The position numbers and the translations under genes are program-made. A stretch of DNA of 64,000 nt. Origin: Corynebacterium pilosum DSM 20521 = CIP 103422 (GTDB lineage: Bacteria > Actinomycetota > Actinomycetes > Mycobacteriales > Mycobacteriaceae). Below the pieces are notes generated by a model. The model made no database searches. It worked only from the letters and a program-made list of their open reading frames with translations, and was not told where the DNA came from. Location: NCBI RefSeq assembly GCF_000373805.1, contig NZ_KB892438.1:1-64000 (forward strand), written 5' to 3'. The number at the start of each line of letters is the position of its first letter. Position 1 is the stretch's first letter. Positions 26,960 through 35,391 of the stretch are shown piece by piece.

Positions 26960-28147
26960 ATGGCTTACCCCAACCTGCACCATAGTTTCGCCGACGCGCT
27001 ACCCGAACTGGCCATCGCCACCGAGGCCGCCACCCCGCCGGCACCCAAGCTTGTTGTGCTTAACGACGAGCTGGCCCGCGATTTGAAGCTGGACCCAGAG
27101 TGGTTGCGCAGCGACGAAGGAGTGTCCTGGCTCTGTGGCGCCGGTGGCGGTCACGCCACCGGTTATGCGGGCCACCAGTTCGGGCAGTTCTCCGGAATAC
27201 TTGGCGACGGGCGCGCCTTACTGCTGGGCGACCGCGGCGGCTGGGAAATCCAAACCAAAGGTTCCGGCCGCACCCCCTTTTCCCGCGGCTATTCCGACGG
27301 CAAGGGCGCGCTAGGCCCGATGCTGCGCGAGTACCTGATCAGCGAGTTCATGCACGCGATCGGGGTGCCCACCACACGAGCACTAGCTGCGGTGACCACC
27401 GGCGAGCAGATCCGCCGCGAACGCGGACTGGAGAACGGCGCGATCCTGGTCCGGGCGGCCAAATCCCACCTGCGCGTGGGCAGCTTCGAGCTCGCCGCCA
27501 CACAGTCCGATGATCTAGTGGCGCGCATGATTGAGTTCGCTGGTTTCGCCAGCGCCCGCGAGCTGCTAGAGACAGTCACCCGCCGCCAGTTCGATCTTGT
27601 GGCCCAGTGGATGCGCATCGGGTTCGTCCACGGCGTGATGAACACCGACAACACAACGATCTCCGGGGAAACCATCGACTACGGCCCCTGCGCCTTCACC
27701 GAAAAGTTCGACCTGTCGGCCGTCTACTCCTCCATCGATACTCAGGGCCGCTACGCTTTTGGCAACCAGCCGGACATCATGGCGTGGAACCTCACCGTGC
27801 TGGCCCGCGCCCTCGGCGACCACCTGGACGAGCACGCCACCCAGGACTTGTTCGACCAGCTCCCCACGGTGTGGGAGGAGGCCCAGAACAAGCACATGCC
27901 ACAGATCGACGAGCTGGCGCGTGCCGACGACATCACCACCTTTAACCGTGAGCACCACGGCGGGCCTCTGTTCATCCCCCGCAATCAGATGCTGGCCAAC
28001 GCCCTAGTCTCTGCGGAAGCCGGCGAGTTTGGCCCCTACTTCCTGCTCCTTGGCGCGGTGACCGACCCCTTCAACCCGGAGGCCGGGCCTGAGTGGTTGG
28101 CGCAGCCCGAGGGCCCGCTCGATTTCACTACCTTCTGCGGGACCTAA
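26960..28147 (+). CDS. selO: SelO/YdiU-family protein adenylyltransferase, internally shortened
   Basis: 395 residues. The pseudokinase-fold AMPylator core is recognisable: AGHQFGQFSGILGDGRALLLG, WEIQTKGSGRTPFSRGYSDGK cut by Gly-rich loops, LREYLISEFMHAIGVPTTRAL, FVHGVMNTDN (metal ligands) and the DYGPCAF motif. The C-terminus ends TTFCGT, as in the family. It is about 80 residues shorter than the usual 470-490; the missing part maps between about 295 and 325, in the helical region after the catalytic core. Whether this is lineage-specific trimming or loss of function is unknown. It overlaps the convergent VOC gene by 4 bp. Confidence 0.85.
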   Translation: MAYPNLHHSFADALPELAIATEAATPPAPKLVVLNDELARDLKLDPEWLRSDEGVSWLCGAGGGHATGYAGHQFGQFSGILGDGRALLLGDRGGWEIQTKGSGRTPFSRGYSDGKGALGPMLREYLISEFMHAIGVPTTRALAAVTTGEQIRRERGLENGAILVRAAKSHLRVGSFELAATQSDDLVARMIEFAGFASARELLETVTRRQFDLVAQWMRIGFVHGVMNTDNTTISGETIDYGPCAFTEKFDLSAVYSSIDTQGRYAFGNQPDIMAWNLTVLARALGDHLDEHATQDLFDQLPTVWEEAQNKHMPQIDELARADDITTFNREHHGGPLFIPRNQMLANALVSAEAGEFGPYFLLLGAVTDPFNPEAGPEWLAQPEGPLDFTTFCGT

Positions 28148-28869
28148 CCAGCAACGATCTGCCAGGACACGCCCCAGGCGTCCTGCACCCAGCCGTCCTC
28201 CTCCGCGGCCGGGTCCGCAGACAGCGCCGCACGCAGCCTCTCGCACTCCTCTTGGTCCGCGGCGTAGAGCCGCAGGGACAGGCCCTCGGTGAAGGTGAAG
28301 TTCTGGTCCACGGCGGAGTCCATGGCGGCACACCACTGGCCGTACAGGGTGAAATTGGAGAAGACGATGTTTGCCCCGTTGTCCGGCATCTGCCCCATGT
28401 CGGCATAGCGCACGCGCGAGCCAGGAGCGCTGTGCGGGATGACGGAAATGTAGTAGTCCGTCGCCTCGGCCGCTTTGTTCTGCGCGGCACCGCAAAACAT
28501 CAGCTGGGGGACGGCGCGGGGTGCGTCCTCGTCCTCGTTCAGCATCAGCTGCCAGTTCACCCCGAACCTGTCCTCTACCCAGCCGTAGAGCGGGGAATGC
28601 GCGTAGGAATCTAGGTCCATCAGGGCCGTGCCGCCCTCGAGCAGTCCGGCCCAGACCCGGCGAAGCTTCTCTGCGTCACTGAAAGTGAGCAGGAAGTTGA
28701 TCGCGGGGTTCGGGCGCGGCCGCTCACCGCCATCGGCCAGCAGGATGTGCAGGCCGCCGATCACGATCTCTTCGCCGGCACCGGTCACATCAGGCAGGAC
28801 CTCGCGGTAGAAGGTGGCGGCTTCGTGGGCGCTGGGCTTGCACCAGATTGTGGGCACAATTTTCTGCAT
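28144..28869 (-). CDS. VOC-superfamily (PhnB-like glyoxalase) protein with two domains
   Basis: 241 residues made of two similar PhnB-like halves: IVPTIWCKPSAHEAATFYRE with GWVEDRFGVNWQ (1-110), and PQLMFCGAAQNKAAEATDYY with GWVQDAWGVSWQIV (120-241). The W-V-x-D-x-[FW]-G-V-x-W pattern ends each half, as in 3-demethylubiquinone-9 methyltransferase-like VOC proteins. The metal ligands usual in true glyoxalase I are not obvious, so no reaction is assigned. It probably has its own short transcript. Confidence 0.8.
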   Translation of the reverse strand: MQKIVPTIWCKPSAHEAATFYREVLPDVTGAGEEIVIGGLHILLADGGERPRPNPAINFLLTFSDAEKLRRVWAGLLEGGTALMDLDSYAHSPLYGWVEDRFGVNWQLMLNEDEDAPRAVPQLMFCGAAQNKAAEATDYYISVIPHSAPGSRVRYADMGQMPDNGANIVFSNFTLYGQWCAAMDSAVDQNFTFTEGLSLRLYAADQEECERLRAALSADPAAEEDGWVQDAWGVSWQIVAG

Positions 28870-28882
28870 ACCCGAAACGCTA

Positions 28883-28920
28883 CACCCCCACCTGCACTGG
28901 AGTTGGCGCGGGCGGGGGTG
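28883..28920 (-). terminator. Weak terminator-like hairpin after mqo
   Basis: CACCCCC (minus strand, just after the dispersed-motif copy at 28922) pairs with GGGGGTG across a 24-nt loop. There is no T-run, so termination is doubtful. The order stop codon, motif, hairpin matches infB and rplS. Confidence 0.35.
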
Positions 28921-28938
28921 ATCGTCGTTAAGCGATGT

Positions 28939-30438
28939 TTAGCGGTCCAGCTTGAGCATCTTCTGGGTGTAGTCCCACTGCTCCTGGAACTTGGACTGGT
29001 CGCGGATCAGTGGCTCCCCGTAGGTTGGGATCATTTCGTAGAGCTTCGGGCCCCACTCGATCATGTGCTCGCCGAAGCAACGCTCGATGAGCTCCAGCAT
29101 GGCGGCCGGTGCGATGGACGCACCAGGGGATGCACCGAGGATACCGGCGATGGAGCCTTCCTGGTTGTTCACAAGCGCGGTGCCGAACTCCAGGGAGCCG
29201 AAACGTGGTGGTGCCGATGGCTTGATCACCTGCACGCGCTGGCCGGCAACGATGGTCTCCCAATCCGAGCCCTCAGCGGAGGGGACATATTCCTTCAGGG
29301 TTTCGATCTTCGCGTCGAAGTCCTTCATCACTTCCTCGACCAGGTACTTCACCAGGCCGAAGTTGGTTGCCGCAACGCCCAGGTAGGACGGGATATTGTC
29401 CAGGCGAATGGACTTGAACAGGTCCAGGTAGGAACCTTCCTTGAGGAACTTCGGGGTCCAGCCACCGTATGGGCCGAACAGCAGACCCTTCTCGCCATCG
29501 ATCACGCGGGTATCCAGGTGAGGCACCGACATTGGTGGAGCGCCCACCTTGGCCTTGCCGTAGACCTTGGCGTTGTGCTGCCCGATCAGCTCTGGGTTGG
29601 TGGAGCGCAGCCACATACCGGAGATGGGGAAGCCTGCGTAGCCGCGGACCTCTGGCACGCCTGCCTTGCGCAGCAGGTCCAGGGCGTAGCCGCCGGCGCC
29701 GACGAAGACGAAGCGGGCCTTGGTGACCTTCTTGTCGCCGGTATGCACGTTCTTCACGGTCACGCGCCAGGAGTTGCCGTCCTTCTTCAGGCCGATGACT
29801 TCGTGGCCGTAGCGGACCTCAGTGCCTGCAGCTTCGGCAGCGGTGAGGAACTGGCGGGTCAGCGCGCCGAAGTTGACGTCGGTGCCTTCCTTGGTCCAGG
29901 AGATCGCCACTGGCTCTGCGCCGAAGTCGCGCTCCTTGGCCATCAGCGGCAGCTTCTCGGCGAACTCGGAGTGGTCGTCGGTGAATTCCATCGCCGGGAA
30001 GAGGTGGTTATCGTTCAGCAGTTCGTAGCGACGACGCAGGTAGTCAATCTGGTCCGGGCCCTGTGCGAAGGAGACATGCGGGACGGGGTTGATGAACTCC
30101 TTTGGGTTGGTCAGAATGCCATTGCCCAGCTGGTGTGCCCAGAACTGGCGGGAGACCTGGAACTTCTCGTTGATGTTCACCGCCTTGGTGATGTCAATCT
30201 TGCCGTTCTTTTCTGGCGTGTAGTTGAGCTCACACAGTGCGGAGTGACCAGTACCGGCGTTGTTCCAAGGGGAGGAAGATTCCTCTGCGGGGCCGTCCAG
30301 GCGCTCGTAGATCATCTGCGTCCAGCTTGGCTCCAGCTCACGCAACATGGCGCCGAGGGTTGCGCTCATCACGCCTGCGCCGATCAGGGGGACGTCGACC
30401 TCATCTTGGGCATTGCCGGTTGTATTTTCGTTCGTCAC
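28939..30438 (-). CDS. mqo: Malate:quinone oxidoreductase
   Basis: 499 residues, membrane-associated FAD enzyme oxidising malate to oxaloacetate and passing electrons to menaquinone. FAD-binding N-terminus DVPLIGAGVMSATLGAML, then WNNAGTGHSALCELNYTP (about 57), ARFVFVGAGGYALDLLRKAG, GFPISGMWLRS and the C-terminal LGASPGASIAPAAMLEL. Length and motif order are canonical. GTG start with an AGAGG-containing leader. The 256-bp gap upstream, shared with the divergent hydrolase, contains GC-rich inverted repeats (about 30596-30625), but I could not place the mqo promoter. Confidence 0.95.
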   Translation of the reverse strand: MTNENTTGNAQDEVDVPLIGAGVMSATLGAMLRELEPSWTQMIYERLDGPAEESSSPWNNAGTGHSALCELNYTPEKNGKIDITKAVNINEKFQVSRQFWAHQLGNGILTNPKEFINPVPHVSFAQGPDQIDYLRRRYELLNDNHLFPAMEFTDDHSEFAEKLPLMAKERDFGAEPVAISWTKEGTDVNFGALTRQFLTAAEAAGTEVRYGHEVIGLKKDGNSWRVTVKNVHTGDKKVTKARFVFVGAGGYALDLLRKAGVPEVRGYAGFPISGMWLRSTNPELIGQHNAKVYGKAKVGAPPMSVPHLDTRVIDGEKGLLFGPYGGWTPKFLKEGSYLDLFKSIRLDNIPSYLGVAATNFGLVKYLVEEVMKDFDAKIETLKEYVPSAEGSDWETIVAGQRVQVIKPSAPPRFGSLEFGTALVNNQEGSIAGILGASPGASIAPAAMLELIERCFGEHMIEWGPKLYEMIPTYGEPLIRDQSKFQEQWDYTQKMLKLDR

Positions 30439-30681
30439 CTGTTTAAACCTCTTTTGTTGTCTCTCTTCCGCCTGCGTTCACGTTCCCGTCACGTGTTAGC
30501 TGCCGGAACACCCGCAGGCGATGGCTTCTTTTCCATAGTACGCCGATACACGGCGGGGGTGCCATCTATGGCCTGGTTCATCCCCTTTTGTTGGTATCCC
30601 CTCCCCTTCCGGGGGTACTGCGGGGTCATCCGTGCACCCTGACGCTTGACGACGAGCACCTAGCCCATCCCGCTTGTCGCC

Positions 30682-30687
30682 TAGAGT
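30682..30687 (+). promoter_or_regulatory. Candidate -10 box of a leaderless hydrolase transcript
   Basis: TAGAGT, 7 nt upstream of the ATG at 30695. The spacing agrees with the other leaderless genes in this window. No -35 box was identified. Confidence 0.5.
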
Positions 30688-30694
30688 AGGTGGC

Positions 30695-31696
30695 ATGACA
30701 CCTTCCGCACGACATTTCGACGATGCCGGCTGGCATCCCGACGAATTAGGTGACCACTTCGAATCCACCGATATCCACTTAGGCCCAGACCCAGAGGGCG
30801 AAGGCGAGGCCGTAGCCACGCTGGTGCGCCATCTTCCCGACGAGCCCACAGGAAAACCCGCGCTGCTGTGGGTCCACGGGATGACGGACTACTTCTTCCA
30901 CGACCACGTGGCTCGCTTCTTCGCCGCCGAAGGCTACCCCTTCTACGCCGTCGATCTGCGTAAATGCGGGCGGGCACGCCAGAAGGGCCAGACGTGGCAC
31001 TATGCGGAGGATCTAGAGCACTACTTTCCTGACCTGTCCGCGGTCGCGCAGATGCTTGCCGAACGCCACGGCTCGTTCGTACCCATTGCGCATTCCACCG
31101 GCGGCTTGATCGTTCCCTTGTGGGCGGACCATGTGCGCCGCACCGCTTCTGAGATCCACCAGGGGCTTGCCGGTATCGTTCTTAACAGCGCGTGGTTGGA
31201 CATGATGTACCCGCAGTGGGCGTTGACGCTGGCCAAGCCCGTGATCAAGTTCGTCGGCAAGCGCTGGCCGCGGATCGCTATCCCAGGCGGAAACCTGGGC
31301 TCCTACGGCAAGTCCATCCACTCCAGCGCGCATGGCCTGTGGGATTTTGATCTTGAGAAGAAGCCACTGGGCGGACATGAGAAGTATCTGGGCTGGGTGC
31401 GTGCGGTGATGGCTGGCCAGGCGCAGATCCACCGCGGCGATATCGATGTCGGCGCACCCGTCTTAAGTTTGTGCTCGAACAAGTCCTACTTGAATCAGCC
31501 TTATTCTGCAGCTGCAGACACCGCAGACACGGTCCTGGACGTGGACCAGATTCAGCGCTGGTCTCCGCGACTGTCCCATGACGTGCGCGTAGTGGAGATC
31601 CCCGGCGCCCGCCACGACGTATTCTTGTCCCTAGAAAACCCGCGCCAGCAGGCTTTTCAGACAACACTGCGGTGGCTTTCCCAGTTGGGTCAGTAG
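30695..31696 (+). CDS. Alpha/beta hydrolase (serine aminopeptidase S33/lysophospholipase-like)
   Basis: 333 residues. An alpha/beta fold with LLWVHGMTDYFFHDHVARFF (oxyanion region, about 55-75), YAVDLRKCGRA, and the nucleophile elbow as IAHSTGG (Ser at about 137). A late acidic residue and the His of IPGARHDVF (about 305) complete a plausible triad. It is close to monoacylglycerol-lipase-like proteins, but the substrate is unknown. No signal peptide. Residues about 270-276 (YSAAADT) are encoded by a near-perfect copy of the 16-bp palindrome. Confidence 0.82.
   Translation: MTPSARHFDDAGWHPDELGDHFESTDIHLGPDPEGEGEAVATLVRHLPDEPTGKPALLWVHGMTDYFFHDHVARFFAAEGYPFYAVDLRKCGRARQKGQTWHYAEDLEHYFPDLSAVAQMLAERHGSFVPIAHSTGGLIVPLWADHVRRTASEIHQGLAGIVLNSAWLDMMYPQWALTLAKPVIKFVGKRWPRIAIPGGNLGSYGKSIHSSAHGLWDFDLEKKPLGGHEKYLGWVRAVMAGQAQIHRGDIDVGAPVLSLCSNKSYLNQPYSAAADTADTVLDVDQIQRWSPRLSHDVRVVEIPGARHDVFLSLENPRQQAFQTTLRWLSQLGQ
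31504..31519. repeat. 16-bp palindrome copy (one mismatch) inside the hydrolase gene
   Basis: TTCTGCAGCTGCAGAC, encoding SAAAD in frame. Alanine here uses GCA-GCT-GCA although neighbouring codons favour GCC or GCG, which suggests that the DNA word, not the peptide, is kept. Confidence 0.85.
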
Positions 31697-31794
31697 GCCC
31701 GCGGGAATCAACTAGGCACACCCCGCGTTAGTCCTCTATATATAGGTATAGTTCGCGCGTTACTCGTCCCTTCACAATTGTCAGGAGTTTTACT

Positions 31795-33210
31795 GTGACC
31801 ACCCCCGCAGCACCCGCTGTCGATGCTCATTATGACTACATCATTATCGGCGCCGGTTCCGGCAACTCGATCCCAACGGAGGACTTCGACGACAAGTCCA
31901 TCGCCATCGTCGAAAAGGGCCTCTTCGGTGGCACCTGCATGAACGTCGGTTGCATCCCGACGAAGATGTACGTGGTGGCTGCGGATACCGCACTGTCCGC
32001 ATCCGACTCTTCCCACTTGAACCTGGATACTGAGTTCCATGGTGCAGATTGGAAGTCCATCATCGAGCGCGTTTTCCACAACCGCATCGACCTGATCGCC
32101 CAGGGCGGCGAGGAGTACCGCCGCGGCCCGGAGACACCGAATATCACGGTCTACGATCACCACGCTTCCTTCCTAGCGCCGAAGACCATTCAGACCGGCC
32201 AGGGCGATGAGCAGAAGATCATTTCGGGCGAGACGATCATCATCGCCACCGGTTCGCGCCCCGTGATCCCCGAGGTGATCCAGGAGTCGGGCGTGCCTTT
32301 CCACACCAATGAGACGATTATGCGCTTGGACAAGCAGCCGGAGTCCCTGACCATCGTCGGCGGCGGTTTCATCGCCATGGAGTTTGCCCACGTATTCCAG
32401 TCCCTAGGCACGAAGGTCACGGTGGTGAACCGCTCGCCACTGCTGCGCACCCTTGATAAGGACCTGACCGAGCGCTTCAATGATCTGACGCAGCAGCGCT
32501 ACACCACGCACATCGGGCGTACGGTCGCTGGCGCGCGTTCCGACGATCACAGCGTCACCCTCGTGCTTGACGACGACACCGAGGTCACCTCAGAAGCTCT
32601 GCTGGTTGCGACGGGCCGCAAGCCCAACGGGGATCAGATGAATCTGGATTCTGCTGGCATTGAGATGCGCCCGGATGGCCGGATCGCTGTCGACGAGTTT
32701 GGCCGCACCACAGCCGAGGGCGTGTGGGCGCTGGGCGATGTGTCCTCGCCTTACCAGCTGAAGCACGTGGCAAATGCGGAGACCCGCGCTGTGCGCCACA
32801 ACATCCTGCACCCAGACGAGATGGTGCCGATGCCACATGACAATGTGCCGTCCGCCATCTTCACCCATCCGCAGATCGCCACCGTGGGATTGACGGAGGA
32901 ACAGGCCCGCGAGCAAGGCTATTACGTAACGACGAAGGTCCAGAACTATGGCGATGTCGCCTACGGCTGGGCACTGGAGGATAAGACCGGCATAGTGAAG
33001 CTGGTAGCTGATCGCCAGTCTGGCAAATTGCTGGGTGCGCATTACATGGGTCCACAGGCGGCCACGTTGATCCAGCAGATGATTACCGTTATGGCCTTTG
33101 ATCTGGACGTTCGCGAGGTAGCCACCCACCAGTACTGGATCCACCCCGCCCTGCCGGAAGTCACAGAGAATGCCTTGCTTGGGCTGGACTTTGAGTTTCC
33201 TGACGTTTAA
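31795..33210 (+). CDS. mtr: Mycothione reductase
   Basis: 471 residues, flavoprotein disulfide reductase that regenerates mycothiol from its disulfide with NADPH. FAD motif YIIIGAGSGNS, the redox pair GGTCMNVGC (Cys48/Cys53), NADPH-binding TIVGGGFIAMEFAHVF (about 182), second FAD motif GVWALGDV, and the C-terminal active-site HQYWIHPALPEV. The GNSIP variation after the first glycines separates it from lipoamide dehydrogenase. GTG start with CAGGAG 8 nt upstream. Upstream, TATATATAGGTATAGT (31737-31752) offers overlapping -10 candidates. Confidence 0.93.
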   Translation: MTTPAAPAVDAHYDYIIIGAGSGNSIPTEDFDDKSIAIVEKGLFGGTCMNVGCIPTKMYVVAADTALSASDSSHLNLDTEFHGADWKSIIERVFHNRIDLIAQGGEEYRRGPETPNITVYDHHASFLAPKTIQTGQGDEQKIISGETIIIATGSRPVIPEVIQESGVPFHTNETIMRLDKQPESLTIVGGGFIAMEFAHVFQSLGTKVTVVNRSPLLRTLDKDLTERFNDLTQQRYTTHIGRTVAGARSDDHSVTLVLDDDTEVTSEALLVATGRKPNGDQMNLDSAGIEMRPDGRIAVDEFGRTTAEGVWALGDVSSPYQLKHVANAETRAVRHNILHPDEMVPMPHDNVPSAIFTHPQIATVGLTEEQAREQGYYVTTKVQNYGDVAYGWALEDKTGIVKLVADRQSGKLLGAHYMGPQAATLIQQMITVMAFDLDVREVATHQYWIHPALPEVTENALLGLDFEFPDV

Positions 33211-33559
33211 CTAGCACCTCAGTGGTCTGGGCCCTACCCCATTCGGGTAGATGAGACCCAGGTCACTGTTAATTTTTCTCAGGAACTGCATATTTCCAAA
33301 ACTTGAGGTCATTGCCTGAATCATCAACACTCTCCTGATCAAGTGGTGATCCGAACTCAGTATGTTCACAGACTCTTATCTGCTGGCTTACGGGAATAAC
33401 TGCGTCCGCGTCAAGTTTCGGTTACAGTTACTCAACGACACCGGGACCGAGCCTGCCAAAGGCAACCGGGTGATCATGGCAAGCATGCAGGGTTTGCCAC
33501 GATATGTGCAGATTTCCAACCCGGAAGTCTTGTCAGAACTACAGAGAAGGAATAGTTTC
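33211..33559 (+). other. Long gene-free leader before the exported protein pair
   Basis: No credible gene. 33221-33271 folds into a two-helix structure (AGTG..CTGGG with CCCAG..CACT, inner CTACCC/GGGTAG), followed by TTAATTTTTCTC to 33280. It could terminate mtr. The remaining 280 bp up to the next ATG (33560) is open in frame with it, but lacks an earlier start with a ribosome site. It is likelier a promoter plus a long 5' leader, whose start I cannot place. Confidence 0.5.
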
Positions 33560-33943
33560 ATGCGCAATTTCCGCAAGGCAGCACTGGCTGGAGCAACTGC
33601 ACTGGCAGTTGCATTCGGCTCCACCTCCGTCGCAGTCGCGGCAGAAGGCAGCAGCTTCGACAAGGTACCTACGCAGGTCGCTAATGAACTCGGCGTTGAC
33701 AATAACTCTGAGTCCAAGATTAACCAGGAAGAGTATGAATCCTGGGAAGAAGTCAGCAAAAACCACCCAGACGGTCAGCAGAACTGGGCTGACGGCCGAG
33801 CAATCTTCGGTTCCTCCAAGGACTTCTCCGAGCAGCCACTGTGGGCGAAGCTGTTCTACGGCGGCACCATCTTCGCTGCAGTCGCAGGCTTCATCGGCAC
33901 GATTGTCGGCCCACTGTACTACTACGTCGTACACGGCCGCTAA
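33560..33943 (+). CDS. Small exported protein, first of a tandem pair
   Basis: 127 residues. A Sec signal peptide (MRNFRKAALAG, hydrophobic core, AVAA cleavage region near residue 29) precedes an acidic, polar mature part. It ends in a hydrophobic span (LFYGGTIFAAVAGFIGTIVG) and a short tail VVHGR. It shares the signal sequence and overall plan with the next gene, so the two are duplicates that have diverged. I do not recognise the family with certainty. The size and C-terminal helix suit a small cell-envelope protein of mycolate-containing bacteria. An AGAAGGA ribosome site precedes the ATG. Confidence 0.75.
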   Translation: MRNFRKAALAGATALAVAFGSTSVAVAAEGSSFDKVPTQVANELGVDNNSESKINQEEYESWEEVSKNHPDGQQNWADGRAIFGSSKDFSEQPLWAKLFYGGTIFAAVAGFIGTIVGPLYYYVVHGR

Positions 33944-34001
33944 TCTGCGGAACCCCGCACACAACCCAGACATTCAATCTTTTCGAAAGTAGGAAATCAT
34001 C

Positions 34002-34406
34002 ATGCGTAAGTTCCGCAACGCAGCACTGGCTGCAGCAACCGCAGTCACCGTCACCTTCGCAGGCGTGTCCGTCGCAGACGCTCAGACCAATGGCACCGAC
34101 GTCACCTGGAAAAACCCTGGCCTCTCTTCCGCCCGCGACGCAGACGCAGATACGGTCGACCGTCTGTCCAGCACCTGGGTCGATGGCGGCTCCTCCGCTG
34201 TCGGCGAGGCTACCGATGCAGGCAAGCCAGTCAACGCCATCAACCTCCTGGGCTCCTCTGTTGACGATTCGCAGAACCCACTGTGGTCGCTCCTCTGGCG
34301 TGACGGCGCAGGCATCGCAGCTATCGCAGCTGCAGTCGGTGGCGTCATCGCTGCCTACAACTACGCTGTCTACCAGGGCATCATCCCTCACGCTATCCAG
34401 TTCTAA
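34002..34406 (+). CDS. Small exported protein, second of a tandem pair
   Basis: 134 residues. Signal peptide MRKFRNAALAAATAVTV with a VADA-Q type cleavage site near 27, an acidic Ser/Asp-rich mature region, and a C-terminal hydrophobic span (AGIAAIAAAVGGVIAAYNYAVY) ending HAIQF. It starts 58 nt after its paralogue with a GAAAGTAGGA-type ribosome site and ends before a good terminator, so the pair forms one unit. Function unknown; a role in the envelope is inferred from signal, size and hydrophobic tail. Confidence 0.75.
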   Translation: MRKFRNAALAAATAVTVTFAGVSVADAQTNGTDVTWKNPGLSSARDADADTVDRLSSTWVDGGSSAVGEATDAGKPVNAINLLGSSVDDSQNPLWSLLWRDGAGIAAIAAAVGGVIAAYNYAVYQGIIPHAIQF

Positions 34407-34429
34407 TCACTAGATAAGCGATACAGCTT

Positions 34430-34462
34430 AAAGCCCACCGGAGCTTTCCGGTGGGTTTTATT
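34430..34462 (+). terminator. Terminator of the exported protein pair
   Basis: Perfect CCCACCGGA / TCCGGTGGG stem with a GCTT loop, then TTTTATT. It lies between this unit and the convergent map gene and may partly act for both. Confidence 0.9.
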
Positions 34463-34469
34463 CATTTTC

Positions 34470-35357
34470 TTAGTCCCAGGGCGAGGTGAACTCGTCGTCG
34501 GGAAGCGTCAAAATCTCATTGCCGTCCTCCGTGATCACGATGGTGTGCTCGAACTGGGCGGTGAACTTGCCATCCAAGTTTTGGATCGTCCAGCCGTCGT
34601 CCCACATGCGGTAGGGCAACTCGCCCAGATTGATCATCGGCTCAATCGTCAGCGTCATACCCGGCTCCAGAACATCCGTGTAGGCATCGGAATCATAATG
34701 CAGCACCACCAGCCCATTGTGGAAGGTGGGGCCCACACCGTGGCCCGTGAAGTCCGTGACCACGTTGTATCCGAAGCGCTTCGCGTAGGACTCGATCACG
34801 CGCCCAATCACGTTCACCTGCCGGCCAGGCTTGGCCACCTTGATGCCGCGCATCGTCGCCTCGCGGGTACGTTCCACCAGCAGGCGATGTTCCTCGCTGA
34901 CGTTGCCGGCCAGGAAGGTAGCGTTCGTGTCGCCGTGCACGCCGTTCTTGTACGCGGTCACATCAATGTTGACGATGTCCCCGTCCTGAATCACCGTGGT
35001 ATCCGGGATACCGTGGCACACAATCTCATTGAGGGACACACACGTGGCCTTGGTGAAACCCCGGTAGCCCAGGCAGGAAGGGTAGGCGCCGTGGTCAATC
35101 ATGTACTCGTGGGCCACCGCATCGATCTCGTCGGTCGTCTTGCCGGGCTCCACAGCCTCCCCCGCCAGTGCCAGAGCGTTGGCAGCGATCTTCGAGGCCT
35201 CGCGCATTGTCTCAATCACCTCAGGCGTCTGCACGAAAGGCTCGCCCACGTTCTCTTGGACAGTGTCCTTCCACACATACTCGGGCCGCTCGATGTGCTT
35301 GGGCACATCGCGGATCGGGGTGGGTTTTCCTGGGGTCAACATTGCGCGTTCAGTCAT
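34470..35357 (-). CDS. map: Methionine aminopeptidase, type I
   Basis: 295 residues. The dinuclear metal ligands are in place: [19 protein letters not shown] (two Asp), [10 protein letters not shown] (His), TIEPMI (Glu) and QFEHTIVIT (Glu). The N-terminal 45 residues ([16 protein letters not shown] and beyond) form the extension seen in actinobacterial MapB, which binds the ribosome region or SH3-like partners. It removes the initiator Met co-translationally. TAGCAT lies 7 nt from ATG 35357, again a leaderless arrangement. Confidence 0.95.
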   Translation of the reverse strand: MTERAMLTPGKPTPIRDVPKHIERPEYVWKDTVQENVGEPFVQTPEVIETMREASKIAANALALAGEAVEPGKTTDEIDAVAHEYMIDHGAYPSCLGYRGFTKATCVSLNEIVCHGIPDTTVIQDGDIVNIDVTAYKNGVHGDTNATFLAGNVSEEHRLLVERTREATMRGIKVAKPGRQVNVIGRVIESYAKRFGYNVVTDFTGHGVGPTFHNGLVVLHYDSDAYTDVLEPGMTLTIEPMINLGELPYRMWDDGWTIQNLDGKFTAQFEHTIVITEDGNEILTLPDDEFTSPWD

Positions 35358-35364
35358 GGCAACC

Positions 35365-35370
35365 ATGCTA
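35365..35370 (-). promoter_or_regulatory. Candidate -10 box of leaderless map transcript
   Basis: TAGCAT on the minus strand, 7 nt before the map ATG. It lies in the short gap after the PBP-lipo gene. Confidence 0.5.
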
Positions 35371-35391
35371 GTCCTTGCTTGCCGACGAAGC

